64,000 nucleotides of DNA from Bimastos eiseni (Eukaryota > Annelida > Clitellata > Crassiclitellata > Lumbricidae): assembly GCA_959347315.1 (NCBI GenBank), contig OY365819.1, positions 23,082,589 to 23,146,588 on the forward strand. Reading direction: 5' to 3'. The stretch's first letter is position 1, and every line of letters starts with the position of its first letter. The translations under genes and the position numbers were made by a program. The notes below the pieces were generated by a model. That model saw only the letters and a list, made by a program, of their open reading frames with translations, was not told where the DNA came from and searched no databases. This document shows positions 1-11,477 of this stretch, piece after piece.

Positions 1-625
1 GATAAGTAGGCATGGGTGGATGGTAGAGGCCACCGATTCGGTAATTTTGCTTATTGTGTATATAGCCTGTATCCATAAAAGCTCCAACTTTGCATTGTAG
101 GGTGGATCCAGTGTTAGTATAGAGGCCTGGAGCGTACAGCGACAATAAATGGCGACACCACCTCCTCGCCGTCCTCATCTGTCTCTTCGAAAAAGGTTAT
201 ATCCAGCAATATTAAATTGAGAATCAGTGTGGTGCGGTTTAAACCAACTTTCGATAATGATAGCCACGTCCGGACATAATGAAATCATATCAGCCCTAAG
301 CTGGTCAATGGCGTGAGTCTTGGCAAGACTTGTTGGATTTAATAGTAATATGGAGGGGTGGTCGCTATTCCCCACAGTGACTGTAATCACGTTTTAAAAA
401 TGTAGGGTTTATGAAATAAATTGAAGGAACTGTAGGCGGTACATTATTGTATTGTTGTTTCTGACCTGTCAAGTTGTAAACCTCTGGATAGACCAGGACA
501 TGTGGCGATCTAATCAATTGGCGAACCGGGAAAACCCTCTGCGGTTGGCCGCTGATCCACACCGGGATTAGTTGTTTGAACTCCTTATCTTCAGACTTCG
601 CTTCACTCCTACTGTTCAAGTCCAA
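1..625 (-). mobile_element. LINE (non-LTR retrotransposon) endonuclease fragment, 5' part
   Basis: Two overlapping minus-strand reading frames (625-365 and 390-175) run toward the window edge. The second reads like the start of an APE-type endonuclease of a non-LTR retrotransposon: an N-P-T-S-L-A-K stretch, then CPDVAIIIESWFKPHHTDSQF, then GYNLFRRDR. Beyond the annotated stop the translation continues as GGGVAIYCRCTLQASIL, the usual next block of such endonucleases. The frame change near 365-390 and the stop at 175 show it is broken. The reverse transcriptase part, if present, lies left of the window. The family (CR1, L2 or other) cannot be fixed from this piece. Confidence 0.7.
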
Positions 626-718
626 GCAGTCAACGTAGGCAGTCCTTGTGCGTAGATGTCAACCAGCTCGTGATCCCCGATATCGCAGGAGTCCACACGA
701 AGCAATTCTATCTAATTG

Positions 719-765
719 TTCGTTACTGGGTGTTCCCGAGGATCCCCTCAACGCGTATAAATCTA
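719..765. repeat. Short dispersed repeat, inverted copy at about 6463-6510
   Basis: About 45 bases around the GAGGATCCCCTCAACG core match the reverse complement of 6463-6510, where the copy directly adjoins a tRNA-derived SINE. It is probably the end of an unclassified repeat family. Confidence 0.5.
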
Positions 766-1299
766 TTCGCCTGTAGCCAATCACAGAGGGGAACCCCGAC
801 GACGTCATAAGCTCTGCGATTGAAAATGGTCGTCAGCTTTAATGTTAAAAGTCCCGATAACTTCAAAACGGTGAACAAAAGTAATTTTCTTTGGCTCTCG
901 CCCCACAAGACTCTCTGGCTTTAATTACAAAGCTTATAAAGACTATTGTATGACATTGTTGGAAGTGGCTCGAGACATTAAACTTAATTCATAGACAATA
1001 GGGAATGTAAATAATGAGAAAAAGTAGTTACTTTACATTCGGACACTGGGAATCCCCTTTGTTGTTACAAAGGTCTTTAGGTCGCAAAACAACGCTTCAG
1101 TTTGTTTACAAAATCCATAATTATATTGTGATTAGACTTTAGTTTCATAAATAATCATAAGTTTCGATATCCTGAAGACCGCAGCTAGCGAAACAACTAG
1201 TGGAAAAATTGTAGAAATATTCGAATCAAGTTATTATGTAGAATTAACTGATAAACTTAAATTTTGGCAGCCATAACAGCGGTGCCGTGATACATGGTC

Positions 1300-1415
1300 G
1301 ATTAGAGTCAGGTTAAGCATCGTGAGGGTCGGTTAGGGTCAATTTAGCATTGTGAGGGTCATTTAGGGTTAGTGCTAGGTGTCTATCAGACTCAGTGTCT
1401 AGGGTTAGGGTTAGA
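1300..1415. repeat. Degenerate telomere-like GGGTTA-rich stretch
   Basis: The stretch contains repeated GGGTTA/GGGTCA-like words (GAGGGTCGGTTAGGGTC, CATTTAGGGTTAG, CTAGGGTTAGGGTTAGAG). It is short and imperfect, so it may be an old interstitial telomere-like repeat or just a simple G/T-rich repeat. Confidence 0.4.
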
Positions 1416-1566
1416 GTTGAAGCTTAATTACTCCTTTGTGCCAGAAGTATTTTTATATGACCAATGGCAAAAGACCAAAAGATCAAATATTATGCGTAAG
1501 TTGGAGTCCCCAAAACTATAAGTAAGCCATAAAAACAATACTAGGTCAGATCCCAATAAACATAGA

Positions 1567-2188
1567 GGTAAAAGTGTATTTTAACGTATTTTATTACCTC
1601 GTGTGCTTGCGTGTATTTTTGCGTATTTAATTATTTCCCTATTTATTTTGTAAGTAGAAACTGGATTGATGATAATAATTATGCTTAAATGGAAGCAGGA
1701 TCGATGAAAATAATCGTAAAGGTGAGTTTTAGAGAATTTAATTAAATAAAATGTTGATAAGAAATTCCACTAGAATCCATCGCAACGTCATTTTGTCATC
1801 AATCGAACATCTAATTATGCATGATATTTTCATCGATTCAGCTTCCATTCATGCATTTTTCTCTTCGTTGATCCAACTTCCATTTAAGTATATTTCTTTT
1901 CATCAATCCAGATTCCATTTAAGTATATTTTTTTTCACCAATCGGCCCTGTTTACATCGATTCCACGTCCATCGTAACGACATTCTCGCGTCAATCAAGC
2001 ATGATATTCTCATCTATCCAGCTTCCATTTTCTATCATCAGTCCAATTCTACTTGTACATTAGACTTTTCCATCGATCCGGTCTCCATTTCAGCTAGTTG
2101 GACATCTACTCACGTCAGATAATAAAATATGCTAAAATACACTAGTCGCGCCACGGTATAATAAAATACGCTAAAATACACTTTTACC
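1567..2188. mobile_element. MITE with about 32-bp terminal inverted repeats
   Basis: The left end (GGTAAAAGTGTATTTTAACG, 1567 on) and the reverse complement of the right end (2155-2188, GGTAAAAGTGTATTTTAGCG) match over about 32 bases with one substitution and a 2-base indel. The inside is AT-rich with repeated 'cttccattt' and 'catcgat' words and no transposase. A partial copy of the same family lies at about 24,950-25,110, at the 5' end of the hnRNP L gene. No clean target duplication was found. Confidence 0.6.
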
Positions 2189-4320
2189 AACATAAAAAAG
2201 AAAATTTTTTAAGATAATTAGAATTTATTACGAAAGCATATTATGCCAAAACTACGAAGCACTGCCACAACAATAGGCAGTATACTATGCCTAGAGATCA
2301 ACGCAGAACTTTGCAGTGTCCTTCAGATACGTGGAACTCACATTTCACTGCATTTTCAGCTTGTGGTGAGTGATCAACAGCTATAATAACACTCTGTTCC
2401 ATCTTTAACTTAAGCTGTGACACCAGCTGTGATCTAGAAATTGTAAACTGTATTAAGTTCTCTCCTTTCAAAAATGACTAACAATCGCCAAGTTACGCCT
2501 AGGAATCTATAGATAGTGTAATGGAAAGTAACCCAACAAATTGTTTATCCGGTAGAAAAAATTGAAGTATAGCGACACCTGTGTGCTGGGTTATAAACGC
2601 GTTCTACAGATGAAAGCATGCTTTATACACCGGCGCCGCGTGTAACATACACACGTTTAACAAAAAGTTAAGTTGTATTGTATTGCATCTATATTTATTC
2701 AAGCGCCTCTCTCAGAGCTCACCAATCACATTCGCTCTCGAGGCCTATACGGAAGACCCAAAGAAAAGCTATAGGTGTCCGGGCAAATGTGCCTCGGAAG
2801 CAGGGCTGCGATCCTGGGGGGATCGAGGGGACAAGCCCTCCTCACCTTTTACAGAGAGGGAACACGTTATACGTTTGAACGTTGTCACGGCCCAGGTCAG
2901 GAACTTTGCTGACGTGGACCCCACCAACTAGAACAACTTCCACTCCCCATTTAGAGGAGCTGCTGTCTCTATATGTACCCTCTGCCAGTTCCAGAGGCGC
3001 CTAAAGGCTCTACTGTTCTCCGTGTAGCTATGTTCTGAGTCGAGAGCAGTTGAGTTGCTAGTGCGGTCACGGCTGTGCACTGTGCAGATGGTCATTGCAA
3101 TATTTGCTGCGCTTGTCTTGGCGGCCCTTAAATTTGAATGGATTTCATAATTTCAGTATTTTTATTTCTTAATTTCTTTTAAAACCAAACTGATAAAAAA
3201 CTGAAAAATTCTCGTCAATCACTGTTACTTAATGCTTGCTATTTTCCGATTTTAAATTGTCTTAGCAATGTTATTAATTTGACAATGGAGTACAAAGAGG
3301 CATAAAAAGTCAAATTATTTTACCCTTCCGTTTTTACTTGTTTTTTCTTTAAAAAACGGCGTTTTTCACAACTAAAGCTGGGACTTATATTGACTAATAG
3401 GGCCTGTGGTGAAGGTAGGCCTGTACTACAGTGGGCCATTAAATAGTAAACGATTGATCGCACAATCCTCGATCGCACAATCGTGAGATCAAGCGCGCTG
3501 ACACACTAACTCGATTTGGTTTTATCACCCGAATGGTATACGATTGAATCTATTCCTATTGTGAGCGTAACTAGGCCTAGTATTGCATGCTTGATTTCTA
3601 TTTACTCTAGCTACTAATGGGATGGCTGTTTTGTAATTGCTAGCTATGATTATTTTATGTGTATACATTATTTTACTTTAACTACTTTGAGGATGTTCTA
3701 ATTGCTGTGTAATTGCTTGATATGTTTATTTTGTGTGTACAGTTTTTGAACGTTCATATTATGATGTGCCCACAGTGCGTTTGCAGGCGGTACATAAAGT
3801 ACATACTTACTTACTTATCTAAACCCCCTAGTCTTTTTGCCAATATGTCGGCCATTATATCACTTGTCCTCCTTCCCAGCTGTCTGTGTCCTTCTTGGAC
3901 TCTCACTGTATCTGGCAACAATAAGCAAGATTGAAGAATGTGTTTACAGATGAAAATGATACTCTACCAACCATGACTATTCTTATTGAAGCATGACCAT
4001 GCTCATTGAAATTTAGTTTGCTAAAGCCTTCAAGGAAACTGGCGAAGGGAGAATCGTCTGTGCTAAGCGCAATGTAGGCATATGCAAATATCATCCTAGA
4101 AGATAAGCAGTTTCATGTGAGCTTCAGCTTTGATCTACAAATTGATCATGATTGTATGTTTTTGAATGCAGCTGTCGAATATTGCATGCTAGACCTGTGT
4201 TGTACGTGTTTCTGTTTAAACTATGTGAGATACCTGAACTGCCAAGATTCTCATGAAGACGTGTGTTGATGGGACCCAGTAGGCCTAGTCAAATAATGGT
4301 GCGAAGTTTGAGTTATTGAT
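2189..4320. other. Intergenic stretch, no gene recognised
   Basis: Only short open frames with no recognisable protein. A motif near 2,800-2,880 (GGGCTGCGATCCTGGGGGG and following) has a diverged relative inside the hAT element at about 56,369-56,520, so part of this stretch is probably an old transposon. Confidence 0.5.
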
Positions 4321-4335
4321 TGCTATCGCCTTACA

Positions 4336-4420
4336 GGTATATATATATATATATATTAACTAGTAACTTACTAGTATATATATATAATATATATATATAT
4401 TAACTAGTAACTTACTAGTA
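4336..4420. repeat. Tandem duplicate of a TA-run plus TTAACTAGTAACTTACTAGTA
   Basis: Two copies of a (TA)n run followed by a palindromic ACTAGTAACTTACTAGT block lie in tandem. Confidence 0.7.
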
Positions 4421-5079
4421 GGCCTATTTTCATTACAGTGGATAACTTTGCTGCGAAACGTTAACGCATAGAAGTAAGCTTACCAAAATAAGATATTGTC
4501 ACCACGTACCGTCTGTAAATTAAGAGCTAGGCTTGGTCATCAGATAGTACAGCAGTAACAGCACAGCACACTATCCTGAAAACAGACAGAGAATGGCAAC
4601 GTCCTGCTGCCAATTTTCTCCATGCAGTCAACCAGTTGGATTAACTGCACGCCCAGAGACCACCATGAGGAGGTGTTGGCAAAGGTCTCCGTAGGCCATT
4701 CATTGCAGCTCTCAGGCCGTAGAAAGCCACCACAAGTTTGGCATCACCCACAAATAGGCCAATTTTATAAACTTTCAATTTGAATGATTTGCTTTTTCAT
4801 GGATTGAAATGGGGCAAACCGCGAAAGACGCAAATCAGAGACATATGATTGTGCGCAGAAATAGCCAGAGAAAGTTCGGAAACGACATAGGCCTACTACA
4901 CAAGCATAGGCCGATAAGTCAATGAGTAATCGAAAACAAAGTCCGTGAGAGTAAAACTGAATGAGAGAAAATGGAGAGCGAGAGTACAGACACTGCAGCG
5001 ATAGCGAAAGAGTGAAAAAGAGACACTTAGTTTGAAGATTGAGAAAAAGCAAAAGACAGGGTTAGCCATTGGGCGTAAA

Positions 5080-5540
5080 AGATAGAGAGAGAAAAGACAG
5101 ATAGATGAGAGATTGATTTATAGATAGATAGACATGGCAGATACAGAAAGAAAGACTGCATAGACAGATAGACAGACAGATAGATAGATAGATTAATAGA
5201 GAGAGTCATAGATGATAAATGGAGATAGATAAATATTAGACAGATCTATAGAGATAGATAGATAAGGCAGAGAAAGAGAAATTACAGATAGAGAAATAGA
5301 TGAATTGATAACTAGATAAATTGATGCACATATAGATAACTGAATTGATCAATAGGTAGGCCTACATATGCAGATAGATGTCTAGATAGATAAGACTGAG
5401 AAGAAATATTAGATAAATTGATAGATGCATGAATAAACAGATCTATACATCAATTGATAGATAAGGAGGCACATAGGATGACAGATAGACAAGTGTATCG
5501 AGAAAATTATTATTAGATAGGTAAACGCAGAGAGAAATTG
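5080..5540. repeat. Degenerate GATA/GACA microsatellite
   Basis: Repeated GATAGA and GACAGA words dominate this stretch. The open frames found here on the minus strand (runs of Leu, Ser, Tyr, Ile) are products of the repeat. Confidence 0.8.
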
Positions 5541-5819
5541 GTTAATATACAGAGCGATGAAGAAAATATGTCGTTTGGTTGAGAAAAAGTACGACAATCA
5601 TGAGGCTGAAAGTAAGATCGAAACTGAAATAACATGGACGCAGCAGCAGTACATACTTATAAGCGAGAAGTACGGTTAAAGTGAGTGACAGATTGAGAGC
5701 ATAATGTAGGCTAGATTGTTTAAAGTATCTGCTTATACCCCTCTGATTGTAACGTCTAATAACGGTCAATCACAGACAACTACGTCAGTTTAACGAGTAC
5801 TAAATAAAAACGGGAAATA

Positions 5820-5940
5820 ATGAACTGCCTGAGAGACTTGTAATAAGTGGACTGCCCAAATGTAAGCTACTTAATATTATGCAAAGCCAGGGCCCTACAG
5901 AGAAAATGTGACGCATTTGGCCCTTCACATTTTCTTAAGC
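5820..5940. repeat. Dispersed repeat, inverted diverged copy at about 8225-8345
   Basis: Segments such as AACTGCCTGAGA, ACTTGTAAT, AGTGGACT and AAAGCCAGGGCCCTACA occur in the same order in the reverse complement of about 8225-8345. This is an old repeat family of unknown class. Confidence 0.6.
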
Positions 5941-6429
5941 AAGCAGTTGGAAGGTAGTTCTGCATTGACCTCAGGTCTGAGGTGAATACAAAACTATCTT
6001 TGAACACCTTAATCTTCTCATATCAGACTGAACGCAACATTATCATTCAATAAACTGGTGTCCTGAATTTGGCTTTCGAGCGGCGCTTTAAAAGTTTTGA
6101 GAAGTTAACGATTACAATTAGTTATATGTAGCAGCATAATTTTTATACTGTATGCCATTTTCTTTTCATCTGTGCATTTAGATGCAAGTTATTCGTGTTG
6201 AATTGTTTACTTGTGGTCATTGTGGAGGCAATCAATTATCAGAACTTAATCAAAGGAGAATACAAGGACGGATCTAAAGCTAACATATAACGAAACTGAC
6301 CAAAGTAAGTGAAGAATAAGACAAAAAAGCAAATAAGAAAGGAGATCTAGAGTAAAAACTCAGAGTAGGACAGTGAAACGGAAGTGAAAAACACAGAATA
6401 CACTGAGAACGGAGATAGAAAGTAATGAA

Positions 6430-6455
6430 ACAGTCTGATGATGATGATGATGATG
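6430..6455. repeat. (GAT)n microsatellite
   Basis: A run of GAT triplets. Confidence 0.8.
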
Positions 6456-6499
6456 TGTTGTTAGATTTATACACGTTGAGGGGATCCTCGGCAACACCC

Positions 6500-6725
6500 A
6501 GTAACAGACAGGTCCATTAATTGGCTTCTATGACACCCACGTTTTACAAGGTTAAGGTGATTTCCCATTGCCTTCCTTCCTCACAGACAATTCTGAGCAA
6601 TCAACTTGTCCAGTGACCAGGGTCACTACGAAGTGGCTTGAGGTAGATTCGAACCTGCGACCTTCCACTAATACGGCATAGAACGTATAAATATTATCGC
6701 TACACCACCGCATCACACATTCATA
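6500..6725 (-). mobile_element. tRNA-derived SINE
   Basis: On the minus strand the unit begins GCGGTGGTGTAGCGATAA, a box A-like start. About 50 bases on comes GGTTCGAATCT, an RNA polymerase III box B. A non-tRNA body follows (CCCTGGTCACTGGACAAG, then AATTGTCTGTGAGGAAGG). The tRNA-like head cannot fold as a working tRNA, so this is a SINE. Its tail alone recurs at about 8535-8610. Confidence 0.65.
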
Positions 6726-6779
6726 TAACTTAGTATAAAGCAATTAATTCTGTAGTTTAGAATTCTAAAACTTAATTCA

Positions 6780-7500
6780 GTACTGTAGTCCTTCCCGTGT
6801 AGGTCTTCATATCGAGCAACACATCTCCTCCTCCTCCACTCATCTCCTCTGTCCTTGTCCAGGTCCTTCTCGTTTTCGTCCCATGACATCTCCACTCTCC
6901 AGGAATCTCAGGTCATCTCTGATGGTTTCCAATCAGTTCTAAAAGACAAAACAATAATGCAAAATGTCATAAAGTTAAGAAATGGAGTGAACTAGAAAAC
7001 AGGGAGAAAAAGACGTAGAGTAGGATAGATTGAAAGACAGCAAACAGTAACTATACATGTATCATTTAACTGAGCTGCAATATGCCAAAATAATTTTTTT
7101 TTCAACAGCAAAGCATAGGGACAATGTTGCCAAAAGTTTTCTTCAAAAATCTCGTTCCATTCATCCACAACAGGGAGGCAGCCACACCTAAGACAACATT
7201 TTGGGCACAAGAAAAGAGAAAATAGGGTAGCAAACCCAGGGGGGTCCAGATAGGAGGGAGGGTCCAAGGCAATTTCAGGTGGGGATAATTAATTAGGCTT
7301 TGGGGGGAATATCTTGCCTTCCTGACATTTTGGACCAGAGGGTCTGCCTCCATCGCTCAGGGAGTATTGACGCCCCTGAGCAGACCCAAGAAGAGGGAAA
7401 TAGAGATAATAGAGCTGTAGAAAGACTTAAGACAAGAGGAAGAAAACTTTAGGAAAGAGACAGGCAGAAAAGATATAGACTACTCTGTGTTTCATTATCT
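6780..7500. repeat. Local duplication, copy A
   Basis: Stretches such as GACAGGGAGAGAAAGACGT, GATAGATTGAAAGA, AGCAAACAGTAACT and ACTGAGCTG occur in the same order at about 8,690-9,160. The two are diverged direct copies about 1.8 kb apart. No coding function was recognised in either. Confidence 0.65.
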
Positions 7501-7712
7501 TGGTCGACATTTTGCTACTTAATTAGAATCTTCCAAACGACCAGACGATTTTATTAGCAACCAATCTATGGGATTATTCACAAACCTTCATAAAAACTGA
7601 AACCAACCTATAGTCGCTTGCAGGACAGTCGGTCAGTTGACAGCAGTCGTGAACAGGTCTCGATAACCGAAGACAGGTAGCGCTTCATGTCAGATGCCAC
7701 AGCACCTCTGCC

Positions 7713-7937
7713 AGGATGGACGGTGCCAAAACTGCCATAATTCTCTGGTTTGAGGCTGCAAGGATGGACGATGCCAAAACAGCCGGACTTCTCTGGCTTG
7801 AACCTTTCAGGATGGACAGTGCCAAAACAGCCGGACTTCTCTGGCTTGAACCTTTCAGGATGGACGATGCCAAAACAGCCGGACTTCTCTGGCTTGAACC
7901 TTTCAGGATGGACAGCGCCAAAACAGCCGGAATTCGC
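7713..7937. repeat. 48-bp minisatellite, about 4.7 copies
   Basis: Units start at 7713, 7761, 7809, 7857 and 7905 with AGGATGGAC; the unit is 48 bases, that is 16 codons. Because the period is a multiple of three and the unit lacks stops, several frames on both strands stay open through the whole array. I see no reason to call any of them a gene. Confidence 0.9.
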
Positions 7938-8158
7938 TGACCTGTGTAATTTATACACCTGCTGATATTGTATAAATCTAAACAGTGCCCTAATTGAGTA
8001 AATTTGATTAAGTTGATAAAGCATTGTACAGAATGTAATGTAGGGCCTATAGCTCAAAAATAGCAGACTTATTTTTTCTGACTTGGTGCCACCAATCGTC
8101 TGGCATTCTAAAGCTCAAATTGCCTGTCTTGCTATGGCATTGGCTGCTTACATAGAAA

Positions 8159-8550
8159 CAGTGCCGTACCGAGGGGGGCCAGCGGGGCCTTGGCCCAGGG
8201 CGCAGGGTCCAATTGCTTGCTAGAGAATGTGATTGTCCAAATGCATCACATTTGCTGTGTAGGGCCCTGGCTTTGAGATAATATTAAATAGGATACATTT
8301 CATTTGTGTAGTCCACTAATTACAAGTATCTCAGGCAGTTTGTTATTTTCGTTGGATTGTATGGATCCATGACTGCCCCTCTGAGGTCTTTTTATTCTAG
8401 CCATAACCCAAGCATTTCCACGCAAGGTCGTACCGAGCAATAATTGCGGCCTGTGCCTAGTATCAATCTGGCGCCAACACATTTTTAAGGTAGTGCATTT
8501 TATGGAATAATAAGTTATTATGGGTCTTGGCCCAGGGCGCAAATGAGAAT
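8159..8550. mobile_element. Diverged relatives of the 10.6-kb hAT MITE
   Basis: 8159 on (CAGTGCCGTACCGAGG) resembles the inverted right end of the MITE at 10,642-11,006. About 8426-8490 (GTCGTACCGAGC, then CCTGTGCCTAG and ATCAATCTGGCGCC) resembles its left end. They are rearranged or partly deleted copies. Confidence 0.5.
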
Positions 8551-8689
8551 GAGGTGGTTTCCCATTGCTTTCCTTACTCACAGACAATTCTGGGTAATCA
8601 AGTTGAAAGAGTTAAAACTCTTAAGATTAAAACTTACTCAGTATACTATAGACCTCAGCATATTGGGCAACGGATCCCCTCGTCCACTC

Positions 8690-9160
8690 GTCTCCTCTTT
8701 CCATTGCCAGTTCCTTCTCGGCCTCGTTCCACGACATCTGAGGTGATAAGTCGTCTTTGATGGTTTCTGGCAAGTTCTAAAAGACAAAATAGTCATGCAT
8801 AACGTTGCAAAGCAAGAAAGGGAGCGTGCTAGACGACAGGGAGAGAAAGACGTGGAGTAGCCTAGGATAGATTGAAAGAGAGCAAACAGTAACTTTATTA
8901 CTTAACTGAGCTGAATATGCCAACGAAATTTTTCTATGGAAAGCATATCGATATGTTGTCAAAAGCTTTTGTAAAAAATCTGGTTCAGTCTGACATAAGA
9001 CAAAATTTTGGGCACAAGAAGGAGAGAAAATAGGGTCAGTAGATCAAAGAAGAGACAAAATTGAGCTATAGCTATAAGCAAACTTAAGACAAGAGGAAGA
9101 GAAATAACAAAGAGACAGGCAAACAAGACAAAAATTGCTGTGTGTCTCATTATCTTAATT
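8690..9160. repeat. Local duplication, copy B
   Basis: This is the diverged direct copy of about 6,780-7,500. It lies about 1.8 kb away, with the 48-bp minisatellite between the two copies. Confidence 0.6.
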
Positions 9161-9429
9161 GACATCCCGCTACTTACCATCTTCCAAACGACCTGACGAC
9201 TTTGTCAGCAACCAATCGTCTGTCCATCGCCAATTAAGTGACCATGCCCATCTCTATCAACTCCGGATAAGTCGCAAACCTTCATAGAAAGTAGAAACTG
9301 AAACTAACCTAGCTGCTTGTAGGACAGTCGGTCAACCGAATCATTGCAGTTAATCCTGACTGGAATTGAGATCCTTCGAATGAAGAGCTTCACACGACCA
9401 GCGGTTGACGGCATCACGTACAGGCCTCG

Positions 9430-10633
9430 ATGGAAACATTGTAAAGAATGTAATGTATTTAAATTAGGTCAAGTATAGCAACTTATATTTGCTAACTTGA
9501 AGCTACCATCGTCTGGCACTCTGAAGCTCAAATTGCCCGCCTTGCTATGGCTGCCTGTATGAAAATGTTTGGGTTATGGCTAGAATAAAACGACCTCAGA
9601 CGAACAGTCATGGCTTCATAGAATCCAATGCCGTAAGTTCCTAGCACCGGGTCTTCAAAAGTCGTGACCAGCGACAGAGGATTACAAAATAGACAAATAC
9701 AAACTAAAGGATCCAGTGACCCAGGATCTCAAAATGGTCAGGATTTCTAACCTCTGTAATGTGGGTAAAATTAAAATAAAATAAAATGTGGGTAAAATAA
9801 AAATTGACCTGTTGAATATCAACATATTAATGATATTATCACACTGGACCTACTATTACTATCACTGGACCTACTTAACCTACTATCAATAGCCCATTAG
9901 GCACTAAAAATATGTTCAATTCAATCTTCTCTTCAATCTACAATTAATGTTCGAACATCTAAGGCCTAGGCTACTCGAAAACAAGAGAAGACAAGAACAC
10001 GTCCACGTAGAAATAAGACAAGAGAAAGAGAGAAAACATTAGGCCTTCACAACAGAAAACAGATTAACTAAGGAGAGAGAATTAAATTCGATAAAGTTAA
10101 CATTTAGTAAAATACCAAAAATAATTTTGTAGGCCTACCCCAGTAGGCCTAGTTATAAAGTATCATCGACAGGTCTAAATGACAAATAACATAATAGCAT
10201 CAAAATGTGTAGCTTAAGATCGATAGTTCGATCTCCAAACTGAAAACATTCGATAAGAAATCGTAGTTTTGAAATTTGTTAAGTCTACTTGCTACTTCTC
10301 GACGAAAATTCAATTGAAACAGAAGTTCGCGATGCAGATTTCGGAAAATTTCGCAAAAATCCAGAATTCGACCGTCTTCTTCGAGATCTACCCCGCAACT
10401 AAATGTTAATACGCTGACGCAACTATGACGACATTTCGTTGTCTAGCATAGATTTATCTATACTATAAATAAGTAAATTAAGCATATTCTTTAATAACGA
10501 TACCAATAATTTTTGCTTAAATTCAAACCGCTCTATGATAACATAAATTGGCGCCTATTATACGTTATACACTTATTTAACCAACAATGCTGCTTAGTGA
10601 AAGGCCATGTCAACGTTACAGATATACAATGAT
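9430..10633. other. Intergenic AT-rich stretch, nothing recognised
   Basis: Only short open frames and small local duplications (for example GTGGGTAAAAT twice near 9,770-9,800). I see no gene here. Confidence 0.5.
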
Positions 10634-10641
10634 CTCACTCG

Positions 10642-11006
10642 CAGGGCCGTACCGAGGTCTAATTGCGCCCTGTGCCTAGCATCAATCTGGCGCCCCATAT
10701 TTTGCATTTTGAATATAATAAGTAAGTAAATTAAGCATATTCTTTATATAAAATTTATTAATACACAAGAAATGATTTAACTGGTATAACCAAAGATGGT
10801 ATAACTCCCACCAAAAACTTTCTTAGTTGCACTTTTTAACTGTGACTGAAATTTTAGTTTTTATTCTTGAATGAAAATAGGGCCATATTTGAAGAAAGAA
10901 TGAAATTTATAGAATAATTAAAGTTATGTCATACTGAAATTTGCGCTCCCTCCATATTTGCGCCCTGTGCCACGGCCCCGCTGGCCACGCCCTCGGTACG
11001 GCCCTG
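10642..11006. mobile_element. hAT-type MITE, 365 bp, intact ends
   Basis: The terminal inverted repeats are a perfect CAGGGCCGTACCGAGG at the left and its reverse complement at the right. The element is flanked by a perfect 8-bp target duplication CTCACTCG (10,634-10,641 and 11,007-11,014). An 8-bp duplication with CAGGG-type ends is characteristic of the hAT superfamily. There is no transposase inside, so it is non-autonomous. The perfect ends and duplication suggest a fairly recent insertion. Confidence 0.88.
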
Positions 11007-11157
11007 CTCACTCGGTTCGTTAGTTCTGCGCCCCACCCCTCTTCGCTCCCTCATCTGAATGTTGAAGATTCGTACTCCGATGTACAACCTGTGACCAAGG
11101 ACCAATATACACCTTGACCTGTAGCTAGGAATAGGTAGGCCCATAATTCCTATATGC

Positions 11158-11397
11158 GGCACAGTGGCTGATCGGTTAGAGCGGTCAGCCCGTAACGTTC
11201 AGTGTGTGCTGAGCGAAGCGGGTTCGAGCCTCGTCCGGGGCCTCAGTCACTGTGTAGGAACCTTGAGCAAGTCCTTCGCGCACCATTGCTCTGCAGTACA
11301 ACTGCAATTGCGCCGTTGAGGCGTGTGTATGCACTTCTGAGCAAAAAGATGTTGGAAGAAGGGCGGTATCAAATTTCGGTAATAATAATAATAATAG
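11158..11397 (+). mobile_element. tRNA-derived SINE
   Basis: The head reads GTGGCTGATCGGTTAGAGCG (box A-like) followed about 40 bases later by GGTTCGAGCCTCG (box B). A tRNA-unrelated body follows, ending in an (AAT)n tail at about 11,380-11,396. The internal promoter boxes, body and simple tail are the standard SINE layout. The tRNA-like part does not fold into a complete cloverleaf by eye. Confidence 0.75.
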
Positions 11398-11477
11398 GAA
11401 AATTCTCAGAATTGCAGATAGATACTACATATAGCACCAGGATAATCAACGTGATTTTGACTTGAGACCTGCATATA

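Noticed and set aside
7608..8057. 149-codon minus-strand frame with a repeated SGCFGxVHPERFKPEK unit
   Set aside because: It follows the 48-bp minisatellite, which is open in several frames on both strands; no start context or domain supports a gene.
11158..11240. tRNA gene
   Set aside because: Box A and box B are present but the arms do not pair into a cloverleaf, and a body and (AAT)n tail follow, so a SINE fits better.
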